DNA of 64,000 nt from Streptomyces sp. NRRL S-244. Lineage in GTDB: Bacteria > Actinomycetota > Actinomycetes > Streptomycetales > Streptomycetaceae. The translations under genes and the position numbers were made by a program. Every line of letters starts with the position of its first letter. Positions within the stretch are counted from its first letter, which is position 1. The notes under the pieces were generated by a model, which saw only the letters and a program-made list of their open reading frames with translations, was not told the origin of the DNA and did no database searches. Below are positions 9,138-18,866 of this stretch, in pieces. Where the stretch lies: the NCBI RefSeq assembly GCF_000717915.1, contig NZ_JOCX01000017.1, forward strand, positions 1-64,000, in the 5' to 3' direction.

Positions 9138-9950
9138 ATGCGCGAGTACTCCCCCGACCTGACCCCGCAGTGGAAGCGCCCCAAGCCGGTGCCGGAGGTG
9201 CCGGCGGACACCGACCTGGTGGTCGAGGTGGCGGGTACGGACTTCTGCGGCGCGGTGGTGGCCTGCGAGGCGGGCACGGTGACCCTGGAGGACCGCTTCG
9301 GCAAGCGGCGGGTGTTCCCGCTGGAGCCGCGGGGGTTCCTGCTGGAGGGCGCCGTGGTGACCCTGACCCGGCCCTCACGGGCCCCTGCGGCGCCCTTGCG
9401 CACGGCGTCGGGCTCGGTGGCGGTCCCCGGGGCGCGCGCCCGCGTGGCGCGCGCCGGGCGGATCTACGTCGAGGGCCGGCACGACGCCGAGCTGGTGGAG
9501 CGGGTCTGGGGCGACGACCTGCGGATCGAGGGCGTGGTGGTGGAGTACCTGGAGGGCATCGACGACCTCCCGGCGGTGGTCGCGGACTTCGCCCCGACGG
9601 CCGACGCCCGCCTCGGCGTCCTGGTGGACCACCTGGTCCCGGGCTCGAAGGAGTCCCGTATCGCGGCGTCGGTGACCTCGTCGGACGTCCTGGTCGTCGG
9701 CCACCCGTACGTGGACGTCTGGCAGGCGGTGAAGCCGTCCGCGCTGGGCATCGCCGCGTGGCCGGTGATCCCGCCGGGCCAGGACTGGAAGACGGGCGTC
9801 TGCAGGGCGCTGGGCTGGCCGGAGAACACCGGCGCCGCCTGGCAGCACATCCTGTCCCGCGTGCGGTCCTACAAGGACCTGGAGCCGGTCCTGCTGGGCC
9901 GCGTGGAGGAACTGATCGACTTCGTCACGGCCGGCGGCGCCGCCGGTTGA
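9138..9950 (+). CDS. DUF3097 domain-containing protein
   Basis: A 270-residue cytosolic protein conserved in actinobacteria, with no assigned function that I know of. Notable segments are RIYVEGRHDAELVERVWGDD and VLVDHLVPGSKESRIA. The first resembles the toprim-like EGxxD arrangement seen in some nucleic-acid enzymes, but I would not assign that activity from this alone. The ATG at 9138 fits a leaderless promoter; the open frame to 9060 overlaps the previous gene. Its 3' end overlaps the convergent Uma2 gene by 26 bp. Confidence 0.75.
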   Translation: MREYSPDLTPQWKRPKPVPEVPADTDLVVEVAGTDFCGAVVACEAGTVTLEDRFGKRRVFPLEPRGFLLEGAVVTLTRPSRAPAAPLRTASGSVAVPGARARVARAGRIYVEGRHDAELVERVWGDDLRIEGVVVEYLEGIDDLPAVVADFAPTADARLGVLVDHLVPGSKESRIAASVTSSDVLVVGHPYVDVWQAVKPSALGIAAWPVIPPGQDWKTGVCRALGWPENTGAAWQHILSRVRSYKDLEPVLLGRVEELIDFVTAGGAAG

Positions 9951-10506
9951 GCTGCGGCAGGGTGCCGAACTCACTGGTGTCGAGCTCGATGCCGAGAACG
10001 TCCAACGGCATCGGGTGCCCGAAGGGCTCCCTGTACTCCACGGCGTAGTCGGCGTCCTCGCCCTTGCCGCGCGGCTCGGTGAGCAACAGGCACCCGGCGT
10101 AGTAGGGGTCGATGATCAGGTAGGCGGGTACCTTTGCGGCCGCGTAGAGAGCGCGCTTGACGCCGTAGTCGCGATCGAGGCTCGACTTGGAGACGACCTC
10201 CACCAGCAAGGTGATCGCCTCGGACGGGACCAGCCGTCCGGTTTCCGGCCCGGCTCCCCGCTCCACGACCACCAGGTCCGGCCGGGGCTCCCCGTTCTCC
10301 TCGAGCATGGCGACGTCCTGCGTCTGGAGGCGACGCCAGCGCTCCCTCGGGATCTGGTCCTGGACCGCCTCGACGATGTAGTTGTGGATCACCTCGGGCC
10401 CCGCCGTCATCACGATGTCCCCCCGCAGAAGCTCGATCTTGTAGCGTCCGAAGAGCTCGGGATGCTCATCGAACACAGCCTTGATCTGCTCGTACACAGC
10501 GTTCAT
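9925..10506 (-). CDS. Uma2-family (DUF820) putative restriction-like endonuclease
   Basis: A 193-residue protein of the Uma2 family, which has a PD-(D/E)xK nuclease-type fold. The characteristic pieces are RYKIELLRGDIVM, RPDLVVV (the Asp), ITLLVEVVSKSS (the Glu with nearby Lys/Arg), and RALYAAAKVPAYLIID. The biological role is unsettled; copies are abundant in streptomycetes and cyanobacteria. The gene is a monocistron convergent with the DUF3097 gene and shares 26 bp with it. Its tail is Arg-rich (NRRRRRP). Confidence 0.82.
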   Translation of the reverse strand: MNAVYEQIKAVFDEHPELFGRYKIELLRGDIVMTAGPEVIHNYIVEAVQDQIPRERWRRLQTQDVAMLEENGEPRPDLVVVERGAGPETGRLVPSEAITLLVEVVSKSSLDRDYGVKRALYAAAKVPAYLIIDPYYAGCLLLTEPRGKGEDADYAVEYREPFGHPMPLDVLGIELDTSEFGTLPQLNRRRRRP

Positions 10507-10608
10507 CCCGGTGGTGTCCTCCGCATCCGCCCCTTGCCGTCGGCGGCAGCCTAGGGACGGTGCGGGCAGCTCTCACCCGCATCCGCGGGGGTTCACCCCT
10601 GCGAGTGG

Positions 10609-11841
10609 TCAGTCCACCAGGTCCCGGACCACCGCGTCGGCCAGCAGCCGTCCGCGCAGGGTCAGGACCGCGCGGCCCGCCTCGTACGGGGCGGCCTCCA
10701 GGAGGCCGTCGGACAGGGCGCGGCGGGAGGCCGCGAGGCCGGCCGGGGCCAGCAGGGACAGCGGGACGCCGTCCACCAGGCGCAGCTCCAGCAGGATCCG
10801 CTCCACCCGGCGGTCCTCCTCGGAGAGGAGTTCGCGGCCCGCGCCCGGGGAGCGGCCCTCCGCGAGGGCGGCGGCGTACGCGCCCGGGTGCTTCACGTTC
10901 CACCAGCGGACCCCGCCCACGTGCGAGTGGGCTCCGGGGCCGGCGCCCCACCAGTCGGCCCCGCGCCAGTACAGCTCGTTGTGCAGGCAGCGGCCCGCCT
11001 CCGAGGTGGCCCAGTTCGAGACCTCGTACCAGGAGTACCCGGCCTCGGCCATCACCGAGTCCGCGATCAGGTACCGGTCGGCGTGCACGTCGTCGTCGGT
11101 CATCGGGACCTCGCCGCGCCGGATCCGGCGTGCCAGCTGCGTGCCCTCCTCCACGATCAGCGCGTACGCGCTGATGTGGTCCGGGCCGGCCCCGAGCGCG
11201 GCGGCCAGGGAGGCGCGCCAGTCCTCGTCGGTCTCCCCCGGCGTCCCGTAGATCAGGTCCAGGTTCACGTGCTCGAAGCCCGCCGCCCGCGCCTCCGCGA
11301 CGCACGCCTCCGGCCTGCCCGGCGTGTGCGTACGGTCGAGCACCTTCAGGACGTGCTGCTTGGCGCTCTGCATGCCGAAGGAGACCCGGTTGAAGCCCCC
11401 GGCCCGCAGCTCCGCCAGGTACTGCGGGTTCACGGACTCCGGATTGGCCTCCGTGGTGACCTCGGCGTCCTCGGCCAGCCCGAATTCGTCCCGGATCGCC
11501 GCGAGCATCCGTACGAGGTCGGCCGCCGGCAGCAGCGTCGGCGTACCGCCGCCCACGAACACCGTCCGTACGGCCCGCGGGTCGTCGCCGAGCACCTTGC
11601 GGGCGAGGCGGACCTCGTCGATCAGGGTGTCGGCGTAGTTCTCCCGGGACGCGAGCACGCCGCCGGTGCCGCGCAGCTCGGTCGCGGTGTACGTGTTGAA
11701 GTCGCAGTACCCGCACCGCGTGGCGCAGTACGGGACGTGCAGGTAGAACCCGAGCGGCCGGTCCCCGCCGCCCGCCAGGGCATGCGACGGCAGCGAGCCG
11801 TCTTCGGGCATGGGTTCACCGTCGGGCAGTGCGGAAGGCAT
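10609..11841 (-). CDS. hemW: Radical SAM heme chaperone HemW
   Basis: A 410-residue radical SAM protein of the HemW (former coproporphyrinogen dehydrogenase-like) family, thought to insert heme into target proteins. The 4Fe-4S motif CATRCGYC is at residues 39-46 and the SAM-contact GGGTPTLL motif follows. The family-specific Cys after the cluster motif found in HemN is replaced by Phe, as in HemW. ATG at 11841 gives MPSALPDGEP; a second ATG at 11859 is in frame. GACAAT lies 6 nt upstream of 11841, a weak leaderless-type -10 box. Confidence 0.88.
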   Translation of the reverse strand: MPSALPDGEPMPEDGSLPSHALAGGGDRPLGFYLHVPYCATRCGYCDFNTYTATELRGTGGVLASRENYADTLIDEVRLARKVLGDDPRAVRTVFVGGGTPTLLPAADLVRMLAAIRDEFGLAEDAEVTTEANPESVNPQYLAELRAGGFNRVSFGMQSAKQHVLKVLDRTHTPGRPEACVAEARAAGFEHVNLDLIYGTPGETDEDWRASLAAALGAGPDHISAYALIVEEGTQLARRIRRGEVPMTDDDVHADRYLIADSVMAEAGYSWYEVSNWATSEAGRCLHNELYWRGADWWGAGPGAHSHVGGVRWWNVKHPGAYAAALAEGRSPGAGRELLSEEDRRVERILLELRLVDGVPLSLLAPAGLAASRRALSDGLLEAAPYEAGRAVLTLRGRLLADAVVRDLVD

Positions 11842-11942
11842 GAGCCCATTGTCCCGCACCCGGGCCGGGGGCCCGGCCGCTCGCCGCCGCCCCCGGGCCC
11901 TCTCGTACCGCCCGCTGCTGCCCGCTGCCGCCCGCCGCCGCG

Positions 11943-13832
11943 CTACGCCTCGCGCGAGCCCTCGTACATCTCGTCGATCAGGTGCTTGAACTCACGCTCG
12001 ACGGCCGGCCGCTTCAGCTTGAGGCTGGGCGTGAGGTCGCCGTGCTCCACGTCGAGGTCGCGGGGCAGGATCCGGAACTTCTTGATCGTCTGCCAGCGCT
12101 GGAGGCCCTCGTTCAGGGTCTGGACGTACGTCTCGATCAGCCGGTTCGTCTCCGCCGCGGCCAGGACCTCGGCGTACGTCTTGCCCTCCAGCCCGTTCTC
12201 GGCGGCCCAGACCATGATCGACGGCTCGTCGAGCGCGACCAGGGCGGCGCAGAAGTTCCGGTCGGCGCCGTGCACGACGATGCTCGACACGTACGGGCAG
12301 ATCGCCTTGAACCGGCCCTCGATCTCGGCCGGGGCGACGTACTTGCCGTTCGAGGTCTTGATCAGGTCCTTCTTGCGGTCCGTGATGCGCAGGTAGCCGT
12401 CGGGCGAGAGCTCGCCGATGTCGCCCGTGTGCAGCCAGCCGTCCTCTTCCAGCACCTCGGCGGTCTTCTCGGGCTGGAGGTGGTAGCCCTGCATGATGCC
12501 GGGGCCGCGCAGCAGGATCTCGCCGTCGTCGGCGATGCGGACCTCGGTGCCGGGGAGCGGCTTGCCGACGGTGCCGGTGCGGTAGGCCTCGCCGGGGTTG
12601 ACGAAGGAGGCCGCGCTGGACTCGGTGAGGCCGTAGCCCTCCAGGATGTTGATGCCGGCGCCGGCGAAGAAGTAGCCGATCTCGGGGGCCAGGGCGGAGG
12701 CGCCGGAGACGGCGGCGCGCAGCCGGCCGCCGAAGGCCTCGCGGAGCTTGGAGTAGACGAGCGCGTCGGCGATCTTGTGCTTGGTGGCGAGGCCGAAGGG
12801 GACCGCGGCGCTGCCGGTGCGCCGGTAGTTGTCCTGGGTGGTCTTGGCGTACTCGCGGGCCACGCCGACCGACCACTGGAAGATCTTGTACTTGGCGCCG
12901 CCGCCGGCCCGGGCCTTGGCGGCGACCCCGTTGTATACCTTCTCGAAGATGCGGGGGACGGCCGCCATGTAGGTGGGCTGGACGACCGGCAGGTTCTCGA
13001 TGATCTTGTCGATGCGGCCGTCGACGGCGGTGACGTGCCCGACCTCGATCTGGCCGGAGGTCAGGACCTTGCCGAAGACGTGCGCGAGCGGCAGCCACAG
13101 GTACTGGACGTCGGTGCTGGAGATCATGCCGGTGGCGACGGTGGCCTTGGCCATGTACGACCAGTTGTCGTGCGGGAGCCGTACGCCCTTGGGGCGGCCG
13201 GTGGTGCCCGAGGTGTAGATGAGCGTGGCGAGCTGGTCGGCGGTGATGGCCCCGATCCGCTCCTTGACCGCCTCGGGGTGCTTGGCGAGGTACGCGTTAC
13301 CGCGGGCCTCCAGGTCGGCGAGGGAGAGCACCCAGCCTTCCGGATCACCGGCGGCCGGTACCGCGTCGGCCGCCTCCAGGACCACCACGTGGGCGAGCTC
13401 GGGCAGGTCGGCGCGGCGCTCGCGGGCCTTGGCGAGCTGGGAGGCGTCCTCGGCGATCAGCACGCGGCTGGCCGAGTCGGCGAGGATGAACGCCGACTCC
13501 TCCGCGTTGGTGCTGGGGTAGATCGTGGTCACCGCGCCGCCGGCGCACATGACGCCGAGGTCCGCGAGGATCCACTCGACGCGGGTGTTGGAGGCGAGCG
13601 CGACCCGGTCCTCGGGCCGCAGGCCCAGGTCCAGCAGGCCGGCGGCGACGCCGAAGACCCGCTCGGCCGCCTGTCCCCAGCTCAGCGACTTCCAGTCGTC
13701 GGGGCCGCTGCCGCCGGCCGCGGGCACCGGGAACCGGTAGGCCTCGGCATTCGGCGTGGCGGCGACACGCTCAAGGAAGAGGGCCGCCACGGTGGGCGGG
13801 CGGTTCTCGATCAAGGTCTGTGTGTCGCTCAC
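11943..13832 (-). CDS. Long-chain fatty acid-CoA ligase (AMP-forming)
   Basis: A 629-residue member of the ANL adenylating superfamily, most like long-chain acyl-CoA synthetases. It activates a carboxylic acid with ATP and transfers it to CoA. The P-loop-like motif YTSGTTGRPKG is at about residues 206-216, ILEGYGLTESSA is the A5 motif, GWLHTGDIGE the A7/A8 region, and KTSNGKYVAPAEIE holds the C-terminal hinge. GTG at 13832 has GGAGG 6 nt upstream, better than the upstream ATG at 13850. The chain length of the substrate cannot be read from sequence. Confidence 0.87.
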   Translation of the reverse strand: MSDTQTLIENRPPTVAALFLERVAATPNAEAYRFPVPAAGGSGPDDWKSLSWGQAAERVFGVAAGLLDLGLRPEDRVALASNTRVEWILADLGVMCAGGAVTTIYPSTNAEESAFILADSASRVLIAEDASQLAKARERRADLPELAHVVVLEAADAVPAAGDPEGWVLSLADLEARGNAYLAKHPEAVKERIGAITADQLATLIYTSGTTGRPKGVRLPHDNWSYMAKATVATGMISSTDVQYLWLPLAHVFGKVLTSGQIEVGHVTAVDGRIDKIIENLPVVQPTYMAAVPRIFEKVYNGVAAKARAGGGAKYKIFQWSVGVAREYAKTTQDNYRRTGSAAVPFGLATKHKIADALVYSKLREAFGGRLRAAVSGASALAPEIGYFFAGAGINILEGYGLTESSAASFVNPGEAYRTGTVGKPLPGTEVRIADDGEILLRGPGIMQGYHLQPEKTAEVLEEDGWLHTGDIGELSPDGYLRITDRKKDLIKTSNGKYVAPAEIEGRFKAICPYVSSIVVHGADRNFCAALVALDEPSIMVWAAENGLEGKTYAEVLAAAETNRLIETYVQTLNEGLQRWQTIKKFRILPRDLDVEHGDLTPSLKLKRPAVEREFKHLIDEMYEGSREA

Positions 13833-13962
13833 GGACGTCCTCCGGACCACGCGGCAGGGCCTGTCATTCAGGGGCTTGTAACTGGCGAGTAACCATCGAG
13901 CAGTGATCAGACTAGGTGCCCTCCGGCCAGGGCGTAAGAGTCAGCGAGCGGCCGATTCATAA

Positions 13963-14002
13963 CGAAACAGGCCCCCGCGCATCCGCACGGGGGCCTGTTT
14001 CG
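13963..14002 (-). terminator. lepA terminator
   Basis: A perfect 15-bp inverted repeat, CGAAACAGGCCCCCG with its complement (arms 13963-13977 and 13988-14002), begins 20 bp past the lepA stop. On the minus strand the descending arm ends the hairpin without a long U tract. Confidence 0.8.
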
Positions 14003-14021
14003 CAGACGTCGGTCGCAGCGG

Positions 14022-15887
14022 CTACTTCTTCTTGCCGGCGGACTCGTCGCTGGAGAGGACGGCGATGAAGGCCTCCTGGGGCACCTCCACCGAGCCGACC
14101 ATCTTCATGCGCTTCTTGCCTTCCTTCTGCTTCTCCAGCAGCTTCCGCTTACGGGAGATGTCACCGCCGTAGCACTTGGCGAGGACGTCCTTGCGGATGG
14201 CGCGGATGGTCTCGCGGGCGATGACGCGCGAGCCGACGGCCGCCTGGATCGGCACCTCGAAGGCCTGCCGCGGGATGAGCTCGCGCAGCTTGGCGACGAG
14301 CCGTACGCCGTACGCGTACGCGGCGTCCTTGTGCGTGACGGCGGAGAAGGCGTCGACCTTGTCGCCGTGCAGCAGGATGTCGACCTTGACCAGGCTGCCG
14401 GACTGCTCGCCGGTGGGCTCGTAGTCGAGGGACGCGTAACCGCGCGTCTTGGACTTCAGCTGGTCGAAGAAGTCGAAGACGATCTCCGCGAGGGGCAGGG
14501 TGTAGCGGATCTCGACCCGGTCCTCGGAGAGGTAGTCCATGCCGAGCAGCGTGCCGCGGCGGGTCTGGCAGAGCTCCATGATCGCGCCGATGAACTCGGT
14601 GGGCGCGAGGACGGTGGCCCGGACGACCGGCTCGAACACGTCCGAGATCTTGCCCTCGGGGAACTCGCTCGGGTTGGTGACCTGGACTTCCTTGCCGTCC
14701 TCCAGGACGACGCGGTAGACCACGTTCGGCGCGGTGGCGATCAGGTCGAGGCCGAACTCGCGCTCCAGGCGCTCGCGGACCACGTCCAGGTGCAGCAGAC
14801 CGAGGAAACCGACGCGGAAGCCGAAGCCCAGCGCCGCCGAGGTCTCCGGCTCGTAGACGAGCGCGGCGTCGTTGAGCTGGAGCTTGTCCAGGGCCTCGCG
14901 CAGGTCGGGGTACTCGGAGCCGTCGAGCGGGTAGAGGCCCGAGAAGACCATCGGCTTCGGGTCCTTGTAGCCGCCGAGGGCCTCGGTCGCGCCGTTGTGC
15001 AGGCTGGTGATCGTGTCACCGACCTTGGACTGACGGACGTCCTTCACGCCGGTGATGATGTAGCCCACCTCGCCGACGCCGATGCCGTCGGCCGGGGTCA
15101 TCTCCGGGGAGGAGACACCGATCTCCAGCAGCTCGTGGGTGGCGCCGGTGGACATCATCCGGATGCGCTCGCGCTTGTTGAGCTGGCCGTCGACCACACG
15201 GACGTACGTCACGACGCCGCGGTACGAGTCGTAGACCGAGTCGAAGATCATCGCGCGGGCGGGGGCGTCCTTGACGCCGACCGGGGCCGGGACGGTGGCG
15301 ACGACCTTGTCGAGCAGGGCGTCCACGCCGAGGCCGGTCTTCGCGGAGACCCGCAGGACGTCCTCGGGCTGGCAGCCGACCAGGTTCGCGAGCTCCTCGG
15401 CGAACTTCTCCGGCTGGGCGGCCGGCAGGTCGATCTTGTTCAGGACCGGGACGATCGCGAGGTCGTTCTCCATCGCCAGGTACAGGTTGGCGAGGGTCTG
15501 GGCCTCGATGCCCTGTGCGGCGTCCACCAGGAGGACCGTGCCCTCGCAGGCGGCGAGGGAGCGCGAGACCTCGTACGTGAAGTCGACGTGCCCGGGGGTG
15601 TCGATCATGTTGAGGATGTGCGTCTTGCCCTGACCCTCACCCACAGTGGGCGCCCAGGGCAGTCGGACCGCCTGGGACTTGATCGTGATGCCGCGCTCAC
15701 GCTCGATGTCCATGCGGTCGAGGTACTGGGCGCGCATCTGCCGCTGGTCGACGACGCCGGTGAGCTGGAGCATCCGGTCGGCGAGCGTCGACTTGCCGTG
15801 GTCGATGTGCGCGATGATGCAGAAATTGCGGATCAGCGCCGGGTCGGTACGGCTCGGCTCGGGCACGTGGCTGGGGATCGCGGGCAC
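14022..15887 (-). CDS. lepA: Elongation factor 4 (LepA), ribosome back-translocating GTPase
   Basis: A 621-residue translational GTPase. The G1 motif AHIDHGKST is at about residues 26-34, DTPGHVDF is G3, NKIDLP is G4, and the LepA-specific C-terminal domain ([23 protein letters not shown]) is intact. It acts on the 70S ribosome and affects initiation or translocation fidelity. GTG at 15887, preceded by CAGGA, gives the normal N-terminus; the frame upstream to 15959 is non-homologous. It is divergent from rpsT. Confidence 0.96.
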   Translation of the reverse strand: MPAIPSHVPEPSRTDPALIRNFCIIAHIDHGKSTLADRMLQLTGVVDQRQMRAQYLDRMDIERERGITIKSQAVRLPWAPTVGEGQGKTHILNMIDTPGHVDFTYEVSRSLAACEGTVLLVDAAQGIEAQTLANLYLAMENDLAIVPVLNKIDLPAAQPEKFAEELANLVGCQPEDVLRVSAKTGLGVDALLDKVVATVPAPVGVKDAPARAMIFDSVYDSYRGVVTYVRVVDGQLNKRERIRMMSTGATHELLEIGVSSPEMTPADGIGVGEVGYIITGVKDVRQSKVGDTITSLHNGATEALGGYKDPKPMVFSGLYPLDGSEYPDLREALDKLQLNDAALVYEPETSAALGFGFRVGFLGLLHLDVVRERLEREFGLDLIATAPNVVYRVVLEDGKEVQVTNPSEFPEGKISDVFEPVVRATVLAPTEFIGAIMELCQTRRGTLLGMDYLSEDRVEIRYTLPLAEIVFDFFDQLKSKTRGYASLDYEPTGEQSGSLVKVDILLHGDKVDAFSAVTHKDAAYAYGVRLVAKLRELIPRQAFEVPIQAAVGSRVIARETIRAIRKDVLAKCYGGDISRKRKLLEKQKEGKKRMKMVGSVEVPQEAFIAVLSSDESAGKKK

Positions 15888-15988
15888 GCAGTGTCCTGAT
15901 TCTCGGGTCGCAGTCGGAAGCGTTTCCGGCTCTCGTCGGATCTGTACGCAGAGTCCCATGGTCCCATGGACGGGGCGATGCGCTCGGT

Positions 15989-16018
15989 TTGGGCCGGTCG
16001 GAGCGTGCCTGGTAGCCT
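15989..16018 (+). promoter_or_regulatory. Putative rpsT promoter
   Basis: TTGGGC (15989-15994) and TAGCCT (16013-16018) are spaced 18 bp, about 80 bp upstream of the rpsT start. This is close to the housekeeping sigma consensus and plausible for a ribosomal protein gene. Confidence 0.5.
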
Positions 16019-16098
16019 GGGCAGCTGTGTCTCGTATGCCCTCTCAGCTGTCGGGACACAATCCGAAGATCAAACTCTGAACCTGAAAAGGCTCTTTC

Positions 16099-16365
16099 GT
16101 GGCGAACATCAAGTCCCAGATCAAGCGGAACAAGACGAACGAGAAGGCGCGCCTGCGCAACAAGGCCGTCAAGTCTTCGCTCAAGACCGCGATCCGCAAG
16201 GCCCGCGAGGCCGTGGCCGCGGGTGACGTCGAGAAGGCCACCGTGGCTTCTCGCGCCGCCGCGCGTGCGCTCGACAAGGCTGTCTCGAAGGGTGTCATCC
16301 ACAAGAACGCCGCCGCCAACAAGAAGTCGGCGCTGGCCACCAAGGTTGCCACCCTCCAGGGCTGA
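16099..16365 (+). CDS. rpsT: 30S ribosomal protein S20
   Basis: An 88-residue basic protein that binds 16S rRNA early in small-subunit assembly. The N-terminus [20 protein letters not shown] and the helical Ala/Lys-rich body match S20. GTG at 16099 is preceded by AAAAGG. It is monocistronic, divergent from lepA and followed by a strong hairpin. The linkage rpsT-holA-comEC-comEA is widely conserved in actinobacteria. Confidence 0.97.
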   Translation: MANIKSQIKRNKTNEKARLRNKAVKSSLKTAIRKAREAVAAGDVEKATVASRAAARALDKAVSKGVIHKNAAANKKSALATKVATLQG

Positions 16366-16477
16366 GCTCTGATGTGATCGCCGGAACGGACCCAGCGGGC
16401 CCTCTCTCCCGCTCCTGACCGGCCCCCGCGCCGCACACGAAGCGTTCGCCACGCGGGTGCGGTGCAACAAGAAGTAA

Positions 16478-16526
16478 CGAAGGCCCCGAGAGCCACCCTT
16501 CCCCAGGGCGGCCCCCGGGGCCTTCG
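16478..16526. terminator. Bidirectional terminator between rpsT and holA
   Basis: CGAAGGCCCCG (16478-16488) and CGGGGCCTTCG (16516-16526) form a perfect 11-bp stem with a 27-nt loop. It lies between the convergent rpsT and holA and could end both transcripts. Confidence 0.65.
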
Positions 16527-16589
16527 CCTTGCCCGGGACGGCCCGGGACGGCCGGCTGGCCGGCTCTCACAGGCCGGGCCAGCCGGGGG

Positions 16590-17582
16590 CTACCGGCGCT
16601 GGGGGCGCGCTGCGCGGGCCACGGCCACGACCGCCTTCTCCAGGGCGTACTCCGGGTCGTCGCCGCCGCCCTTGACGCCGGCGTCGGCCGCGGCCACGGC
16701 CCGCAGGGCGTCCGCGACGCCGTCCGCCGACCAGCCCCGCATCTGCTGGCGGACCCGGTCGATCTTCCAGGGCGGCATCCCGAGGTCCCGGGCGAGGTCG
16801 CCAGGGCGGGCCCCGCGCGGGGCCGAGGCCAGCTTGCCGATGGCACGCACCGCCTGCGCGAGCGCGCTGGTGATCAGCACCGGCGCCACCCCCGTGGACA
16901 GCGACCACCGCAAGGCTTCGAGGGCCTCCGCCGCCCGCCCCTCGACCGCCCGGTCGGCGACCGTGAAGCTGGAGGCCTCGGCCCGGCCCGTGTAGTACCG
17001 GCCGACCACGGCCTCGTCGATCGTGCCCTCGACGTCCGCGCACAGCTGCGCGGCGGCACTCGCCAGCTCCCGCAGATCGCTCCCGATCGCGTCGACCAGC
17101 GTCTGGCACGCCTCCGGGGTCGCCGACCGGCCCAACGTGCGGAACTCGCCCCGCACGAACGCCAGCCGGTCCGCCGCCTTCGTCATCTTCGGGCAGGCGA
17201 TCTCCCGGGCCCCGGCCTTGCGGGCCGCGTCCAGCAGCCCCTTGCCCTTGACCCCGCCCGCATGGAGGAGCACGAGGGTGATCTCCTCGAACGGCGCTGC
17301 GAGGTACGCCTTGACCTCCTTGACCGTGTCCGCGGACAGGTCCTGCGCATTGCGTACGACCAGCACCTTGCGCTCGGAGAAGAGCGAGGGACTGGTCAGC
17401 TCGGCGAGCGTGCCGGGCTGGAGCTGCTCGGGTGCGAGGTCGCGCACGTCCGTGTCGGCGTCGGCGGCCCGGGCGGCCGCCACCACCTCCCGTACGGCGC
17501 GGTCGAGCAGCAGGTCCTCCTGCCCCACCGCGAGGGTGAGCGGGGCGAGCGGATCGTCGGTGGAGTTCTTCCTGGTGGCCAT
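16590..17582 (-). CDS. holA: DNA polymerase III subunit delta
   Basis: A 330-residue clamp-loader subunit that opens the beta sliding clamp during replication. The N-terminal LTLAVGQEDLLLDRAV and the central region with LVLLHAGGVKGKGLL and the C-terminal collar domain (QAVRAIGKLA...WKIDRVRQQ) fit the family. ATG at 17582 gives the common MATRKNS start; an ATG four codons upstream and a longer frame to 17642 also exist. It is convergent with rpsT. The Walker motif is absent, as expected for delta. Confidence 0.9.
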   Translation of the reverse strand: MATRKNSTDDPLAPLTLAVGQEDLLLDRAVREVVAAARAADADTDVRDLAPEQLQPGTLAELTSPSLFSERKVLVVRNAQDLSADTVKEVKAYLAAPFEEITLVLLHAGGVKGKGLLDAARKAGAREIACPKMTKAADRLAFVRGEFRTLGRSATPEACQTLVDAIGSDLRELASAAAQLCADVEGTIDEAVVGRYYTGRAEASSFTVADRAVEGRAAEALEALRWSLSTGVAPVLITSALAQAVRAIGKLASAPRGARPGDLARDLGMPPWKIDRVRQQMRGWSADGVADALRAVAAADAGVKGGGDDPEYALEKAVVAVARAARPQRR

Positions 17583-17658
17583 CGCGTCCAGCATCCCACG
17601 CCGCACTGACAGCCCCCCGCACCGCGGCCGCCCCCACCGCATCCCCGAGAATGGCCGG

Positions 17659-17901
17659 GTGAACGTGCGACATGTACTGGTGCTGCCCGACCGCGACGCC
17701 GCCGAGGAGGTGGCCCAGGAGGCGGTCGACCGCTTCGGCCTGCCCGAGGAGCCTCAGCTGCTGCGCGACGCCCTCGCCGGTGAGGACGACGCCGAGGACG
17801 CCCAATGGCTGGTGGTCGTCGAGGACCCGCAGGAACGGCTCGACGCCACGGTGCTGGACGGCCTCGCCGCCGAGTACGAGGGCTGGCTGGAAGCCCCGTA
17901 G
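17659..17901 (+). CDS. Small conserved hypothetical protein
   Basis: An 80-residue acidic protein beginning MNVRHVLVLPDRDAAEEV. The alternation of a strand (VRHVLVLP), an Ala/Glu-rich helix, a strand (QWLVVVED) and a final helix (LDGLAAEYEGWLE) recalls the small ferredoxin-like RraB fold. I cannot confirm that by eye. GTG at 17659 is the best start, with a second GTG at 17665. It lies antisense to nothing and sits alone between holA and the convergent YceI gene. The function is unknown. Confidence 0.6.
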   Translation: MNVRHVLVLPDRDAAEEVAQEAVDRFGLPEEPQLLRDALAGEDDAEDAQWLVVVEDPQERLDATVLDGLAAEYEGWLEAP

Positions 17902-17927
17902 CCCCCGGAACCCCCTGCGGGCCGCTG

Positions 17928-18809
17928 CTAGGCCTTGTGCACGATCTGTACGTCCAGCACCACTTCCACGCTCGAACCGATCGCCGCTATCCCCTGGGCC
18001 AGTACCGACTGCCAATTCAGGCTGAAGTCCTCGCGGTGCAGTTCGGCGGTCGCCCGGCAGGCCGCGCGCGGTTCGCCCTCCAACCCGGTGCCGAGGCCCA
18101 GGTACTCGGTGTCCAGCGTCACCGAGCGGCTGACCCCGTGCAGGGTCAGGGCGCCCGCGACGGCCCAGCGGCTGCCGCTGCGGTGGATGAACCGCTCGCT
18201 GTAGAACTCGACCGTCGGATGCCGGGCCGCGTCCAGGAAGTCGCCGGACCGCAGGTGGTCGTCCCGCATCCGCATGCCGGTGTCGATGCTCGCCGCGTCG
18301 ATGATCACGTGCATGGAGGAGTCCTCCATGCGGTCGGCTATCCGCACCCCGCCGGCGAAGGTGTTGAACCGGCCGCGGATCTTGGCGAAGCCGATGTGCT
18401 GCGCGGTGAAGGCGATGGACGAATGCGCCGGGTCGAGCTCCCAGTGGCCCGGCGCCGGCAGCAGCGGCGGCTCCACCGCGTCGAGGACGATCTCCCCGGT
18501 CCCGGGCTGCGCCGGGTCCCCCACCAGCGTCGCCCCGTGGAACGGCGCGTACCCCTCGGCGGTGACGGAGAGCCGGTACTCGCCCTCCGGCACGGCCGCG
18601 GTGAACCCGCCGTACGGGTCGGTCTCGCCGCTGACGATGCGCCGGCCGATCGGGTCGGTCACCTCGAACCTGGCCTGTCTGACCGGCTGGTGGACCGTAT
18701 CGAGGACACGACAGCTGAGCAGCCGCGCCGTATGAGGCAGCGTCAGTGTCGCGGATGTGTGCTGACCGGCGCTTCCGGCCGTCTCCATCCCCCTTCGGCG
18801 ACCGAACAT
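17928..18809 (-). CDS. YceI-family protein with N-terminal carboxypeptidase-regulatory-like domain
   Basis: A 293-residue protein. Residues 27-112 look like a beta-sandwich carboxypeptidase-regulatory/transthyretin-like domain (GGFTAAVPEGEYRLSVTAEGY). Residues 118-291 are a YceI lipocalin-like barrel (WELDPAHSSIAFTAQHIGF, RHPTVEFYSERF, LTLHGVSRSVTLD), a family that binds polyprenyl-type lipids. No signal peptide is visible, so it may be cytosolic. ATG at 18809 has GGGGGTG upstream. It follows the end of comEC in the same direction. The ligand is unknown. Confidence 0.85.
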   Translation of the reverse strand: MFGRRRGMETAGSAGQHTSATLTLPHTARLLSCRVLDTVHQPVRQARFEVTDPIGRRIVSGETDPYGGFTAAVPEGEYRLSVTAEGYAPFHGATLVGDPAQPGTGEIVLDAVEPPLLPAPGHWELDPAHSSIAFTAQHIGFAKIRGRFNTFAGGVRIADRMEDSSMHVIIDAASIDTGMRMRDDHLRSGDFLDAARHPTVEFYSERFIHRSGSRWAVAGALTLHGVSRSVTLDTEYLGLGTGLEGEPRAACRATAELHREDFSLNWQSVLAQGIAAIGSSVEVVLDVQIVHKA

Positions 18810-18866
18810 GGTTGATGCACCCCCGTGCTGTGTGGACTTGTACCGCTCTGGCGAAGACGCATTCGA

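Noticed and set aside
16567..18866. Continuation of the comEC frame as a real 1583-residue protein
   Set aside because: It would cover yceI and holA in another frame; a frameshift near 18940 explains the open frame better.
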